From a bacterium (GTDB lineage: Bacteria; Fidelibacterota; Marinisomatia; Marinisomatales; JAHJCW01): 64,000 nt of DNA. A model generated the notes under the pieces. It was not told where the DNA came from. It did no database searches and was given only the letters and a program-made list of their open reading frames with translations. The stretch covers positions 1 to 64,000 of the forward strand of contig JANQGY010000013.1 of the NCBI GenBank assembly GCA_028282845.1, read 5' to 3'. This document shows, piece after piece, positions 18,064-27,487 of the stretch. A program made the translations under genes and the position numbers. Numbering within the stretch: position 1 is the first letter of the stretch; each line of letters begins with the position of its first letter.

Positions 18064-19311
18064 ATGGATGTCAATGAACTGCAATCCTTGAAGATTAAAG
18101 ACTTAACCAAGTTAGCAAAGGATTTAAACATTGAAGGTATTTCCGGTTTGAACAAACAGGAACTAATTGTTCAAATTTTGAAAGCCGAAGAGGAAAAAGA
18201 CGAAAGCCTTTATGCGCGGGGAACTTTAGAAGTTTTACCCGACGGATACGGATTCTTAAGAAGCTCGGATTTTAATTATTTACCGGGCCCCGATGATATT
18301 TACGTTAGTCCGTCTCAGATTAAAAGATTTGGACTGAAAACAGGCCATGAAGTCGCCGGGCAGATCAGGCCTCCGAAATCAAAAGAAAGATTTTATGCCC
18401 TGCTAAAGGTTGATACAGTTAATGATCGTCCACCAGAAGAAGTAAGAAATATAATATTATTTGATAATCTTACACCGCTACACCCTGATGAAAAGTTTGA
18501 ACTGGAAACAGATCCTAAAAATTTGTCAACGCGTATCATGGATCTGATGTGTCCAATTGGCAAGGGCCAAAGGGGTTTGATTACCTCGCAACCAAAAACC
18601 GGTAAAACGATCTTGCTACAAACTTTGGCTAATTCAATCAGGAAGAATCATCCTAAAACAAAAATGATCATTTTATTGATTGATGAACGCCCGGAAGAGG
18701 TTACCGATATGAAACGCAGCGTAGATGCCGAAGTGCTCAGTTCTACTTTTGACGAAGCGCCGGAGAGGCACGTTGCGGTGGCCGATATGGCTCTGCAAAA
18801 ATCGCGCAGGATGGTTGAATACGGAGAAGATGTTGTTATTCTTTTGGATAGTTTAACACGTTTAGCCCGTGCCCATAACGCTGTAATTCCGCACAGTGGT
18901 AAAATACTCTCAGGCGGTGTGGATTCCAATGCTTTGAAGAAACCAAAACAATTTTTTGGTGCTGCCCGTAATGTTGAAGAAGGCGGCTCGCTTACAATCA
19001 TCGCAACTGCGCTGATTGACACGGGCAGTAGAATGGATGATGTAATCTTTGAAGAATTTAAAGGAACGGGCAATATGGAACTTGTGTTGGATCGGCGGTT
19101 AAGCGATCGCAGAATATTTCCTTCTTTTGATATTGTGAGATCGGGAACGCGCAAAGAAGAATTGTTGTTATCCAAGAAAGTGCTTGGGCGAGTATGGATC
19201 TTGCGTAAATTATTAAATGAGATGCAGATTACCGAAGCAATGGAATTTTTGCGTGAACGTATGCTCAGAACAAAAAGTAACGATGAATTCATGGAGACGA
19301 TGAGCAGATAA
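18064..19311 (+). CDS. rho: Transcription termination factor Rho
   Basis: A hexameric RNA helicase that ends transcription. At 415 residues it has the standard length. The N-terminal helical domain '[20 protein letters not shown]' is followed by the RNA-binding cold-shock domain ('[15 protein letters not shown]') and the ATPase core with Walker A '[12 protein letters not shown]', '[13 protein letters not shown]' and the Q-loop region. The C-terminal '[19 protein letters not shown]' is also typical. ATG 18064 follows 84 bases of intergenic DNA. The Cas6b-like gene begins 49 bases downstream on the same strand. Confidence 0.97.
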   Translation: MDVNELQSLKIKDLTKLAKDLNIEGISGLNKQELIVQILKAEEEKDESLYARGTLEVLPDGYGFLRSSDFNYLPGPDDIYVSPSQIKRFGLKTGHEVAGQIRPPKSKERFYALLKVDTVNDRPPEEVRNIILFDNLTPLHPDEKFELETDPKNLSTRIMDLMCPIGKGQRGLITSQPKTGKTILLQTLANSIRKNHPKTKMIILLIDERPEEVTDMKRSVDAEVLSSTFDEAPERHVAVADMALQKSRRMVEYGEDVVILLDSLTRLARAHNAVIPHSGKILSGGVDSNALKKPKQFFGAARNVEEGGSLTIIATALIDTGSRMDDVIFEEFKGTGNMELVLDRRLSDRRIFPSFDIVRSGTRKEELLLSKKVLGRVWILRKLLNEMQITEAMEFLRERMLRTKSNDEFMETMSR

Positions 19312-19359
19312 AAATTTTGCTTATATTTTAATTTATATAAATCTAAAGGTGTTAAATCA

Positions 19360-20337
19360 TTGGAAACAGTTGTTATTCGATTAATTACTGATAAACCGGT
19401 AAAAAAAACGGCTTATCAGGTAAAAGGTGTTTTTATGAAACACTATTCCAACAGCATTGTAATTCCGATGTTAGATGGTTCCTATCGCGACAAATTCTTA
19501 TATCCTCGTGTACAGGTTAAAATATTGAACGAGCAAATTTATGTTGTAGGTATTGGGGAAGGCGCAGAACCGGTGAGGGCATTAGCCAAAGAGTTGACTT
19601 TATTGAATTTTGGCAATATTACTTTTGAGGTGGTTGATGTGGATATGGAAGAATCCGAAAATCGGTTTCAGCATATCAATCAATTATTAAGATATAAATT
19701 TGTTTCTCCCTGGGTGGCTCTCGGAAATACAACCCAAAACCGTTACAAATTTCTTAAGAATGCCGATAGAGTTGCTTTTTTAAACAAATTATTAGGACAA
19801 AATATTGTCTTTTTAGGGCGCGAAATGGATGTTGATCTTAGTAAAAAAGTCTATACTAAGATTAGGCTTTCATCGTTGTTTCCTAAACCGGTTGATGAAG
19901 ATAATTGGGGTGCTTTTACCGGAGAGTTCCATACTAATTTCATTTTACCCGATTATATCGGAATAGGTAATGGTATTACAAGGGGATATGGAGCGATTCA
20001 TGGTTTGTATGACCCGGACGAAATATTGGATGATGATGGCAGAACGAATAACTCCGATGATTCTGATGCCATTGCTGCTTTGCTAGAAAGCGATGAATCC
20101 ATACAATTCGTGAAAGTAAGCAGCGTCCCAAAACCACGACGCAAATCAAAGAACAAGAAAAGTAAGAAATCCAAACAAAAAAAGATTCAGTCAGATAAAA
20201 TTAAGCTGGAGAAAAGCCGACCTAAGATAAGCAAGAACAAGTCTGAAAAACAAGCTAAGCAAAATTTTTCAGATCAAGCTGAAGAAGACAATAATTTCAA
20301 CACTGCCGAATACCATAAGAAACAGCACTCTATTTAG
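19360..20337 (+). CDS. Orphan Cas6b-like RAMP protein with Lys-rich tail
   Basis: A 325-residue protein whose first 240 residues resemble the Cas6b CRISPR-RNA endoribonuclease. 'YPRVQVKILNEQIYVVGIGE' (48-67) matches the N-terminal ferredoxin-like repeat, and 'GEFHTNFILPDYIGIGNGIT' with 'RGYGAIHGL' matches the C-terminal repeat and glycine-rich loop. The stretch where Cas6b normally has its catalytic histidines appears here as 'NSIVIPMLDG' (31-40); the nearest His is His28. Residues about 255-310 form a very basic tail ('RRKSKNKKSKKSKQKK'). The start is TTG with AAAGGTG 8 bases before it. No CRISPR array or other cas gene is in the window. A non-CRISPR RNA-binding role near rho is speculation. 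Confidence 0.7.
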   Translation: METVVIRLITDKPVKKTAYQVKGVFMKHYSNSIVIPMLDGSYRDKFLYPRVQVKILNEQIYVVGIGEGAEPVRALAKELTLLNFGNITFEVVDVDMEESENRFQHINQLLRYKFVSPWVALGNTTQNRYKFLKNADRVAFLNKLLGQNIVFLGREMDVDLSKKVYTKIRLSSLFPKPVDEDNWGAFTGEFHTNFILPDYIGIGNGITRGYGAIHGLYDPDEILDDDGRTNNSDDSDAIAALLESDESIQFVKVSSVPKPRRKSKNKKSKKSKQKKIQSDKIKLEKSRPKISKNKSEKQAKQNFSDQAEEDNNFNTAEYHKKQHSI

Positions 20338-20347
20338 AGTTCCTGTT
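20321..20347. terminator. Possible shared bidirectional terminator hairpin
   Basis: AACAG-c-ACTCTA / TAGAGT-tc-CTGTT forms an imperfect hairpin lying over the stop codons of both convergent genes (Cas6b-like and pckA), which are only 8 bases apart. Short T-rich runs follow on either strand. It is a weak Rho-independent terminator candidate. Confidence 0.45.
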
Positions 20348-21995
20348 ATTTTAGTCTTACCGGACCTGATTCAATTACGGTTTTCGAACAATTCTTTTCG
20401 AAGAACTTAAAGTTTTGTATAAATCGAGCTGCTAATGAATCGTATTTCTTCCAATAATCCTTTTTATCGCCCCAGGAGTTTGAAGGCTCTAATATTTCTT
20501 CCGGAACATCCGGGCAGGATAGTGGCACTTCAAATCCGAATAATTTGTCTTTTCTATACTTAACATTATTTAATTTCCCATCCAATGCGGCATTCAGCAA
20601 ATTTCTGGTATGGCTGATACTGATACGCTTGCCAACGCCAAAGCGTCCCCCGATCCAGCCGGTATTCACCAGCCAACATTGAGCATTGTGTTTTTGCATG
20701 CGCTCTTTTAACATGGCGGCATAGACCGATGGATGTCTTACCATGAAAGGTGCTCCGAAACAAGCACTGAAAGTTATTTTTGGTTCAATACCTAAGCCGA
20801 TTTCCGTTCCGGCAATTTTTGATGTGTACCCACTGATAAAGTGATACTGCGCTTGGTCAGGGTTAAGGCGGGCAATGGGTGGCATCACGCCGGATGCGTC
20901 ACAAGTTAGAAATATAATGTTTTTGGGGTGTGCATCAACCCGACCTTCAGGGACGGCATTTGGTATAAAATTAATGGGATAGGAAATTCGTGTATTTTCG
21001 GTGAATACATCATCGTCAAGGTCAATTTTCCGATTCACTTCATCAAATACGACATTTTCCAATATTGAACCGAATTTTTTGGTACAAGCATGAATTTCCG
21101 GTTCATTTTCAGCCGATAAACGAATTACCTTGGCATAACAACCGCCTTCAAAATTGAATATACCATCGGCTGACCAACCATGCTCATCATCGCCGATCAA
21201 ATCTCGATTTGGGTCCGCTGATAAGGTAGTTTTTCCGGTTCCACTAAGTCCGAAAAAGATTGCGGAATCACCATTCTTGCCGACATTTGCCGAACAGTGC
21301 ATTGGCAAAACATCGCGGTAGGTTAGTAAAAAGTTCAACACCGTAAATACCGATTTCTTTATTTCACCGCCATAGAGCGAGTTGGCAATAATCGCCATGC
21401 GCTGTTGGAAATTCAGTACAATGGTTGTGGCACTGTTAGTGCCGTCAATTTTGGGATCCATTTTCAAGTCGGGCAAGGACACAACGGTAAACTCGGGAAC
21501 AAAATGTCTTAATTCATCTTGATTAGCGGTAGTTATGAACATGTTTCTTGCAAACAGGCTGTGCCAGGCTTTTTCGGTAATAATTCTAACCGGTAGTCGG
21601 TATCGTTCATCGTTGCCGGCATAACAGTCTTGTACAAAAACTTCCTCGCCCTGTAAATGGGCTTGAGCCCGTGTCAGAATGGTATTGAACTTGTCCGGAC
21701 TTATCGGTCGATTGTAGTCGCCCCACCAAATGTCTCCTGAGGTTGTATCTTCCTGTACTACAAATTTGTCATTGGCAGCCCGCGCAGTGTGCTTGCCGGT
21801 GTTTACCAAAAAGGGTCCTTGGTTAACGATATTGCCTTCATTTCTAAATACGGCTTCTTCGTACAGTGCCGGCGTTGTAAGGTTCCAATAAACGGTGTCG
21901 AGATGTTTAAAACCATGATTTGCCAACCCGTAAGTCGACGCGAGGGTTTTAGCTTGTTTAAAACTCGGAGATTTGATTTTTAAATATTTGCTCAT
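20346..21995 (-). CDS. pckA: Phosphoenolpyruvate carboxykinase (ATP)
   Basis: Converts oxaloacetate and ATP to phosphoenolpyruvate, CO2 and ADP in gluconeogenesis. The kinase P-loop 'FFGLSGTGKTTLSADPNR' (about residue 245), 'LIGDDEHGWS' and 'FNFEGGCYAK' are the ATP-type signatures, and the length (549) is typical. The start is the ATG at 21995, which overlaps the last base of the upstream aminotransferase stop (TAATG); the frame runs two codons further to a TTG. Coupling to an aspartate aminotransferase makes sense because that enzyme supplies oxaloacetate. Confidence 0.96.
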   Translation of the reverse strand: MSKYLKIKSPSFKQAKTLASTYGLANHGFKHLDTVYWNLTTPALYEEAVFRNEGNIVNQGPFLVNTGKHTARAANDKFVVQEDTTSGDIWWGDYNRPISPDKFNTILTRAQAHLQGEEVFVQDCYAGNDERYRLPVRIITEKAWHSLFARNMFITTANQDELRHFVPEFTVVSLPDLKMDPKIDGTNSATTIVLNFQQRMAIIANSLYGGEIKKSVFTVLNFLLTYRDVLPMHCSANVGKNGDSAIFFGLSGTGKTTLSADPNRDLIGDDEHGWSADGIFNFEGGCYAKVIRLSAENEPEIHACTKKFGSILENVVFDEVNRKIDLDDDVFTENTRISYPINFIPNAVPEGRVDAHPKNIIFLTCDASGVMPPIARLNPDQAQYHFISGYTSKIAGTEIGLGIEPKITFSACFGAPFMVRHPSVYAAMLKERMQKHNAQCWLVNTGWIGGRFGVGKRISISHTRNLLNAALDGKLNNVKYRKDKLFGFEVPLSCPDVPEEILEPSNSWGDKKDYWKKYDSLAARFIQNFKFFEKNCSKTVIESGPVRLK

Positions 21996-23209
21996 TACCA
22001 ATCCCTTACTAATTTTCTTTCACCAATGTACAATTCGTTTGGCGCATCGGGATCTAAAACCCATTGAATCCTTTCGATGCCTTCACGTATACCATTCACG
22101 CCACCGCAGAAACTTAAACGTAAATAACCATCAAGACCAAATGCCAATCCCGGCACGGTGATTACCTGAACCTTGTCAAGGATCAATTCAGCTAATTCAA
22201 CTGAATTGTGATTATAATGGCTGAAGTCAACAAAACAGTAAAAAGCGCCGTCGGGCTTGGTTACCTTCAATCCATCAAATGAATTAAGGTTATCAATCAT
22301 GATATTTCGACGATTCTCCAAAGCTTCTCTCAAATTCTCGATTGATGACTGCACGCCATTGATTGCACCGATCGCAGCCTTTTGCGAAATGGTAGGCGGT
22401 CCCGAGGTTTGATGGCTCTGAATATTTGTCATTACTTCGATTAAGTTCTTATTGCCGATTGCCCATCCGATCCTGAAACCGGTCATAGCGTATTGTTTTG
22501 AAACGCCGTTAACAAGGATCAGTTTGGAATTGTCATCAAATTCCTTGACATAATCGAAACAGCTTGTCGGCTTGCGGCCATCGAACACCAAACGATTATA
22601 AATGTCATCCATAATCAAATATAAATCGCGCTTTTTGCAAAAGTCGATAATATCGGCGATGAATTCTTCCGAATAGGCAACACCGGTCGGGTTATTAGGA
22701 CTATTAATTATGACTGCCTTAGTGTAGGAACCAACATGCTCTTCAATATCAGATAATTTGGGATAAAAGGTACCGTCCTCGGGTAATACCGGGATCGGAT
22801 AACCTTGACATAACTTAACCATATCGGGATAACTGACCCAGTACGGCGCCGGGAAGATTACTTCTTCATGTGGATTAAGAATAGCCTGCAAGGCAACCAT
22901 AATGGACTGTTTAGCGCCATTTGAAGCAATAACTTGTTTGGGATCAACAAGCCGATTATAGTGCTCTTCAGTGTAGCGGATAATGGCTTTTTTCATTTGA
23001 ACCGTTCCATCCGGTGGAGTGTATCTGACTTCACCGGAGTTCAATATTCCGGTAGTTGCTAAAATGGCATCGAAAGGTGCCTTGCTCTTAGGCTCACCGC
23101 CGCCAAGATGAATAACAGGATCGCCTTTTTGTCGCATAATAGTAGCTTTTTCATTTAATTTTAATGTTGCAGAAGGGGTTAAACTTCTCGCGATTTGACT
23201 AATGCTCAT
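21995..23209 (-). CDS. aspC: Aspartate aminotransferase (class I/II, PLP-dependent)
   Basis: A fold-type I aminotransferase of 404 residues, probably interconverting aspartate/2-oxoglutarate and oxaloacetate/glutamate. The N-terminal 'IARSLTPSATLKLNEKA', 'VIHLGGGEP', 'INSPNNPTGVAYSEEF' and the PLP-lysine segment 'VNGVSKQYAMTGFRIGWAIG' are characteristic of the aspartate aminotransferase Ib subgroup. Substrate preference is inferred from similarity and from its overlap with pckA. A 244-base intergenic region separates it from divergent rpmE and probably holds promoters for both. Confidence 0.92.
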   Translation of the reverse strand: MSISQIARSLTPSATLKLNEKATIMRQKGDPVIHLGGGEPKSKAPFDAILATTGILNSGEVRYTPPDGTVQMKKAIIRYTEEHYNRLVDPKQVIASNGAKQSIMVALQAILNPHEEVIFPAPYWVSYPDMVKLCQGYPIPVLPEDGTFYPKLSDIEEHVGSYTKAVIINSPNNPTGVAYSEEFIADIIDFCKKRDLYLIMDDIYNRLVFDGRKPTSCFDYVKEFDDNSKLILVNGVSKQYAMTGFRIGWAIGNKNLIEVMTNIQSHQTSGPPTISQKAAIGAINGVQSSIENLREALENRRNIMIDNLNSFDGLKVTKPDGAFYCFVDFSHYNHNSVELAELILDKVQVITVPGLAFGLDGYLRLSFCGGVNGIREGIERIQWVLDPDAPNELYIGERKLVRDW

Positions 23210-23453
23210 AATGGTAAGTTCTTATTTAAAAAATTTGTAAATAAATTTTTAATTATATCACAATCTTAATAGGGTAAAAATTACTGTAAGATAGAATAAT
23301 TAAACTATTATAATCGGATATTGAACTAAAATATTTTAACGTTTCTCAATCAAAATATTTTCAAGGTTTTTAGAACTAATTTGATTAAAATCAGCCCCCG
23401 TAATTAACAGGTTATATAATAATTAAAAATTTAGTTTAGTTCAGGAGAACAGG

Positions 23454-23663
23454 ATGAAAGAGAAAATACATCCGGAATATAAAATTGGAACAGTGCATTG
23501 TGCCTGTGGCAATACTTTTAAAGTTTATAGCACAATCGGTGATCAGCGAGTTGATATATGTAATGTATGTCATCCGTTCTTTTCCGGAAAACAAAAATTA
23601 GTTGATACTGCCGGAAGAATCGAAAAATTTGAGAAGAAGTACGGAAAACGCCAAGCTCAATAG
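23454..23663 (+). CDS. rpmE: 50S ribosomal protein L31, zinc-binding type
   Basis: A 69-residue ribosomal protein of the large subunit. The zinc-binding form is shown by the cysteines in 'VHCACGNTF' and '[12 protein letters not shown]'. A strong AGGAG lies shortly upstream of ATG 23454. A hairpin terminator begins 10 bases after the stop, so the gene may form its own transcription unit or attenuate the following genes. Confidence 0.95.
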   Translation: MKEKIHPEYKIGTVHCACGNTFKVYSTIGDQRVDICNVCHPFFSGKQKLVDTAGRIEKFEKKYGKRQAQ

Positions 23664-23672
23664 CTATATTTT

Positions 23673-23716
23673 AAAAAGGACTTCTATTATATTTCGATAT
23701 ATAGGAGTCCTTTTTG
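23673..23716 (+). terminator. Rho-independent terminator after rpmE
   Basis: A long inverted repeat, AAAAAGGACTTCTAT (23673-23687) with ATAGGAGTCCTTTTT (23701-23715), forms a 15-base stem with one mismatch, and ends in a T-run. It lies immediately after the rpmE stop and before the DUF1385 gene. Confidence 0.85.
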
Positions 23717-23739
23717 TATCTTTAAAGTTGAAAAATAAG

Positions 23740-24714
23740 ATGATAGACAAAAAATTTATGATTAATATGCTAATGAAACCTTCCATTTTGGTAGGCGGAC
23801 AGGCAGTAATTGAGGGCGTGATGATGCGCGTGCCGGGTGCTTATGCTACCGCTGTTCGCGATCCGCAAGACAAGATACATGTGGAAAGGCATGAGTTCAC
23901 TTCAATTGTTGAGAAAAAAAAGATCCTGAAAAAACCGATTTTACGAGGGATGATTGCACTTTATGAATCAATGAAGATTGGCATGCAAACCCTTACTTGG
24001 TCCGCTGAAATTGCAACTCCTGAGGAAGATAAAAAGAAAGAGCCAAGCAGGCTTGCATCGTTTTTTTCTACCGCCACGGCGATTCTTTTGGCGCTCGTTT
24101 TGTTTATGGCAGCACCGTATTGGCTCACCACCAAATTATTTATGGTTGAAAGGGAAGCCTTCCTGTTCAACATAATTGCCGGTACGTTTCGTATAACCTT
24201 TTTCATTATATATTTGGTGTTGATATCATTTTTAAAAGATGTAAAGCGCTTGTTCCAATATCATGGTGCTGAACATCGTGTGGTGTATAATTTTGAATCC
24301 GGGCAAGCCGTTACTATTGAAAATGCCCAATCATTTCCTACACAACATCCACGCTGCGGCACAAGCTTTCTGTTCATCGTGATGCTGTCTGCGATAATAT
24401 TATTTTCTATTATAGATACAATATTTATCGGTTTTATCGGCGGTTTGACGGTGGTTACCAGAATCGGACTACATTTGTTAATGCTTCCGTTGGTAGCGGG
24501 GGCAAGTTATGAAGTGCTGAAGTTCAGTGCAAAAAATTCCAACAATATTTTATTTAGAATTTTGCGTGCGCCCGGTTTATGGTTACAGAATATCACCACT
24601 AAAGAACCGGAGGATGAAATGGTTGAAGTCTCGATTAGGTCGTTGGAGACGGCATTTGGTGATAAATACAAAGAGGTAGTCGGCGAAAAATATATTGCTG
24701 AAGCAATTGGATGA
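23740..24714 (+). CDS. DUF1385 membrane protein (YqhQ-like)
   Basis: A conserved membrane protein of unknown function, about 324 residues. The family signature '[18 protein letters not shown]' is near the N-terminus. The second signature '[15 protein letters not shown]' with '[13 protein letters not shown]' follows two or three transmembrane helices. The conserved His, Glu and Cys suggest metal binding, but no reaction is established. In many bacteria the family sits beside rpmE and prfA, as here. The frame is open upstream through the terminator hairpin; ATG 23740 is the first start after it, with alternatives at 23758 and 23773. Its stop overlaps the prfA start (ATGA). Confidence 0.85.
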   Translation: MIDKKFMINMLMKPSILVGGQAVIEGVMMRVPGAYATAVRDPQDKIHVERHEFTSIVEKKKILKKPILRGMIALYESMKIGMQTLTWSAEIATPEEDKKKEPSRLASFFSTATAILLALVLFMAAPYWLTTKLFMVEREAFLFNIIAGTFRITFFIIYLVLISFLKDVKRLFQYHGAEHRVVYNFESGQAVTIENAQSFPTQHPRCGTSFLFIVMLSAIILFSIIDTIFIGFIGGLTVVTRIGLHLLMLPLVAGASYEVLKFSAKNSNNILFRILRAPGLWLQNITTKEPEDEMVEVSIRSLETAFGDKYKEVVGEKYIAEAIG

Positions 24715-25772
24715 TTGAAAAATTACAGAAAATTATTGACCGGTTTGACGAACTTGAAAAATCATTGGCTGATCCTGTTATATTATCCGATAATGCCAAG
24801 GTTACTGAAATTGCCAAAGAACGCAGTTCAATTGAAGAAATTGTTAGTAAGGCGAAAGAATATATTGCTCTTAGCGGGCAAATTGAAGAATACCGCGAAA
24901 TTCTAAAGGGTGATGACGAGGAACTAAAAGAAATTGCCAATGACGATTTGCCTTTAACCGAGGAAAAGCTTCAAAAGTGTGAAGAAAAATTAAAAGTTCT
25001 TCTGATACCTAAAGATCCCAATGATGATAAAAATATCATTGTTGAAATTCGCGCCGGCACAGGCGGCGATGAGGCTGCGCTGTTCGTAGCTGATTTATTC
25101 AGGATGTATGCGCGCTTTGCCGAGCGATCCAATTGGCAATTAAAAGTGATGGATGAAAACAGTATAGGGATCGGTGGATTTAAAGAGATTGTTTTTTCTA
25201 TTACCGGTAAAGGTGCGTACGGTAAAATGAAATATGAAAGTGGTGTTCATCGTGTGCAGCGTGTGCCGAAAACCGAGGCAAGCGGACGAGTTCATACATC
25301 GGCGGCTACAGTAGCAGTACTTCCTGAAGCCGAAGAAGCGGATATCGAGGTTCGCAATGAAGACTTAAAAATTGATACCTATCGCGCAAGCGGTGCCGGT
25401 GGTCAGCATGTCAATAAAACTGAATCAGCAATTCGCATTACCCATTTGCCAACCGGAATAGTTGTTACCTGTCAGGATGAAAGTTCGCAGCATAAGAATC
25501 GGGCAACCGCACTGAAAGTTTTGAGATCGCGACTGTTAGCAGCCGAGGAAGAACGAATTGCTTCAGAAAGAGCTGAAGAGAGAAAATCTTTGGTTTCAAC
25601 CGGTGACCGATCGGCAAAAATCCGCACTTACAATTTCCCGCAAGGGCGCATTACCGACCATCGGATCAATTATACCGTTTACCAGTTGGAAGCGATGTTG
25701 GACGGCGATATTTCCGAGATGATTGATCAATTACGTATTGCCGATCAGCAAGAAAGATTAAAGGGCGAATAA
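24711..25772 (+). CDS. prfA: Peptide chain release factor 1
   Basis: Recognises UAA and UAG stop codons and triggers release of the finished peptide. The 353 residues include the GGQ loop '[20 protein letters not shown]' (about residue 230), which contacts the peptidyl transferase centre, and the upstream '[20 protein letters not shown]' segment typical of RF1. The next gene is prmC, whose product methylates the GGQ glutamine, a classic pairing. ATGA overlap with the DUF1385 gene upstream. Confidence 0.96.
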   Translation: MIEKLQKIIDRFDELEKSLADPVILSDNAKVTEIAKERSSIEEIVSKAKEYIALSGQIEEYREILKGDDEELKEIANDDLPLTEEKLQKCEEKLKVLLIPKDPNDDKNIIVEIRAGTGGDEAALFVADLFRMYARFAERSNWQLKVMDENSIGIGGFKEIVFSITGKGAYGKMKYESGVHRVQRVPKTEASGRVHTSAATVAVLPEAEEADIEVRNEDLKIDTYRASGAGGQHVNKTESAIRITHLPTGIVVTCQDESSQHKNRATALKVLRSRLLAAEEERIASERAEERKSLVSTGDRSAKIRTYNFPQGRITDHRINYTVYQLEAMLDGDISEMIDQLRIADQQERLKGE

Positions 25773-26651
25773 GTGCATCAGATTACCCGCAAGTCACAAC
25801 AAGTTTGGCGGGTGATTGACATCCTTAAATGGGGTGAAAAATACTTTGCGGATCGGACTTTCGAAAATGCTCGGCGAGAAATTGAATTACTGGTTCAAGA
25901 GGTTTTGAACTGTGAGCGTGTTGATCTTTATCTTAGATATGATGAGCCGCTCACAAAGGCACAATTAAATACTCTGCGGGATTGGATTCAACGCCGTGTC
26001 AAGCATGAACCAGTGCAGTACATTACCGGCAAGGTCGGCTTTCATAACATATTGTTAAATATTATACCGGGAGTATTAATTCCGCGACCGGAAAGTGAAA
26101 TGTTGGTTGAAACTGTGTTAGAATTGGTGCCTAAGAATCCTAATACATCAATTTTGGATATTGGAACCGGCTCGGGCTGCATCGCCTTAGCGTTAGCAAA
26201 GGCACTTCCTGAAGCGCAAATCGTCGGGATAGACAACTCCGATCAAGCGGTTGAGTTATCAAATCGAAATGCCGGCAAATTGCAGATTGCAAACGCTGAA
26301 TTTCAAACATTTGATATTTTGAAAGATGTAATGGACAAAAAGTTTGACATGATTGTCTCAAATCCGCCGTATATAGCCAAATCCAATATGAACGAATTAA
26401 TGCCGGAAGTACGGGATTTTGAACCACATTCGGCTTTGACAGATTTTGATGATGGATTAACTTTTTATCGCAAATTTGTTGAAATCAGCAAACTAATGCT
26501 TAAATCCAACGGTTGGTTTGTCTTGGAAGTAGGCTTAGGAGAACATCCGGAATTGGTCAAGAATTTATTTGGCGAAGACCGATTTAAGGAGGTTGAATTA
26601 ATTAAGGATTATAACGGTGATTGGCGTGTTCTAATTGCCCAAATGAAATGA
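25773..26651 (+). CDS. prmC: Release factor glutamine methyltransferase PrmC
   Basis: Methylates the GGQ glutamine of release factors using S-adenosylmethionine. The N-terminal helical domain is followed by the SAM-binding motif 'ILDIGTGSGCIALALAKALP' and the catalytic NPPY in 'MIVSNPPYIAKSNM' (about residue 197). It starts at GTG 25773 directly after the prfA stop and is 292 residues, a normal length. It overlaps the next gene by 4 bases (ATGA). Confidence 0.95.
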   Translation: MHQITRKSQQVWRVIDILKWGEKYFADRTFENARREIELLVQEVLNCERVDLYLRYDEPLTKAQLNTLRDWIQRRVKHEPVQYITGKVGFHNILLNIIPGVLIPRPESEMLVETVLELVPKNPNTSILDIGTGSGCIALALAKALPEAQIVGIDNSDQAVELSNRNAGKLQIANAEFQTFDILKDVMDKKFDMIVSNPPYIAKSNMNELMPEVRDFEPHSALTDFDDGLTFYRKFVEISKLMLKSNGWFVLEVGLGEHPELVKNLFGEDRFKEVELIKDYNGDWRVLIAQMK

Positions 26652-27487
26652 AAACATTACAGGCCTATATTAAAATATTGCGCCCGTTAAATTTAGCGAT
26701 CGGGGCATTTGCTGTAATAATTACAGCCTCAATTCTGGATAGTTTGGAACAAGTCTCCAACTGGTTAACGGCGTTAATTGTTGTTGTGCTTTGCAACGGA
26801 GCGGCTAATGCCTTAAATGACTATTTCGATTTGGATACAGATAGAATAAACCGCCCCAAGCGACCTTTAGTTACCGGATCGTTAAAGCCTAAGAATGTAA
26901 TGATATTTGCCATAATTCTGTTTCTTGTTGGTATAGTTTTAGCATTTGGTTTACCCGTTCAAGCGACAATAATCGCTGTGGCAATAGTCCTGCCTCTGAT
27001 GGTATTTTATAATATTTGGTTAAAAAGCGTTCCACTGCTTGGAAATTTTGTGATAGCATTTATCCTTGGAATCACATTTCTGTTTGCCGGCGCAGCTTTG
27101 AACAATATGGAGGCAATAACTACTTTAGCGATCTTAGCTATGGGATTAACGATGGTTCGTGAGCTGGTTAAGGATATTGCCGACTATGATGGGGACATCA
27201 AAACAAAGGTTAGAACATTCCCGACTGTTTTTGGAATCGCTAAGGCTTGGTATCTGTCAGCATTTTTTGCGATTCTAATCGGTCTCGGGGCAACTGTGCC
27301 CTATCTTTCGGGACAATTTAATTATATATATTTGATCATATTAATTTTTGGTGTTGAGATTCCTTTGGCAATTACAGTATTTTATGGAATGAAATATCCG
27401 ACAATTGACAGCGCCATTAAGAATGCACGTTTGTTAAAGTTTAGTACAATAATGGGCGTTTTTGCTTTTTGGCTGGGTTCTTTCTGA
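26648..27487 (+). CDS. UbiA-family prenyltransferase, DGGGP synthase-like
   Basis: An integral membrane prenyltransferase of 279 residues with about eight to nine helices. The first Asp-rich motif is 'NDYFDLDTDRINRPKRPLV' (about residues 56-74) and the second is 'VKDIADYDGDIKTKVRTFPT'. This form of the two motifs resembles archaeal and FCB-group digeranylgeranylglyceryl phosphate synthases, which attach a second isoprenoid chain by ether linkage; a quinone or haem prenyltransferase role cannot be excluded. ATG 26648 overlaps the prmC stop (ATGA). The frame's longer upstream extension overlaps prmC and is not preferred. Confidence 0.75.
   Translation: MKTLQAYIKILRPLNLAIGAFAVIITASILDSLEQVSNWLTALIVVVLCNGAANALNDYFDLDTDRINRPKRPLVTGSLKPKNVMIFAIILFLVGIVLAFGLPVQATIIAVAIVLPLMVFYNIWLKSVPLLGNFVIAFILGITFLFAGAALNNMEAITTLAILAMGLTMVRELVKDIADYDGDIKTKVRTFPTVFGIAKAWYLSAFFAILIGLGATVPYLSGQFNYIYLIILIFGVEIPLAITVFYGMKYPTIDSAIKNARLLKFSTIMGVFAFWLGSF

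Noticed and set aside
18648..19292. Long reverse-strand open frame (214 codons) opposite rho
   Set aside because: It lies wholly inside rho, lacks recognisable motifs, and has the serine-rich composition typical of antisense shadow frames.
19360..20337. A CRISPR-Cas locus around the Cas6b-like gene
   Set aside because: No repeat-spacer array and no other cas gene is visible on either strand; neighbours are rho and pckA.
23210..23453. Riboswitch or small RNA in the aspC-rpmE intergenic region
   Set aside because: Only AT-rich sequence with the rpmE ribosome binding site is seen; no conserved motif or stable structure could be supported.
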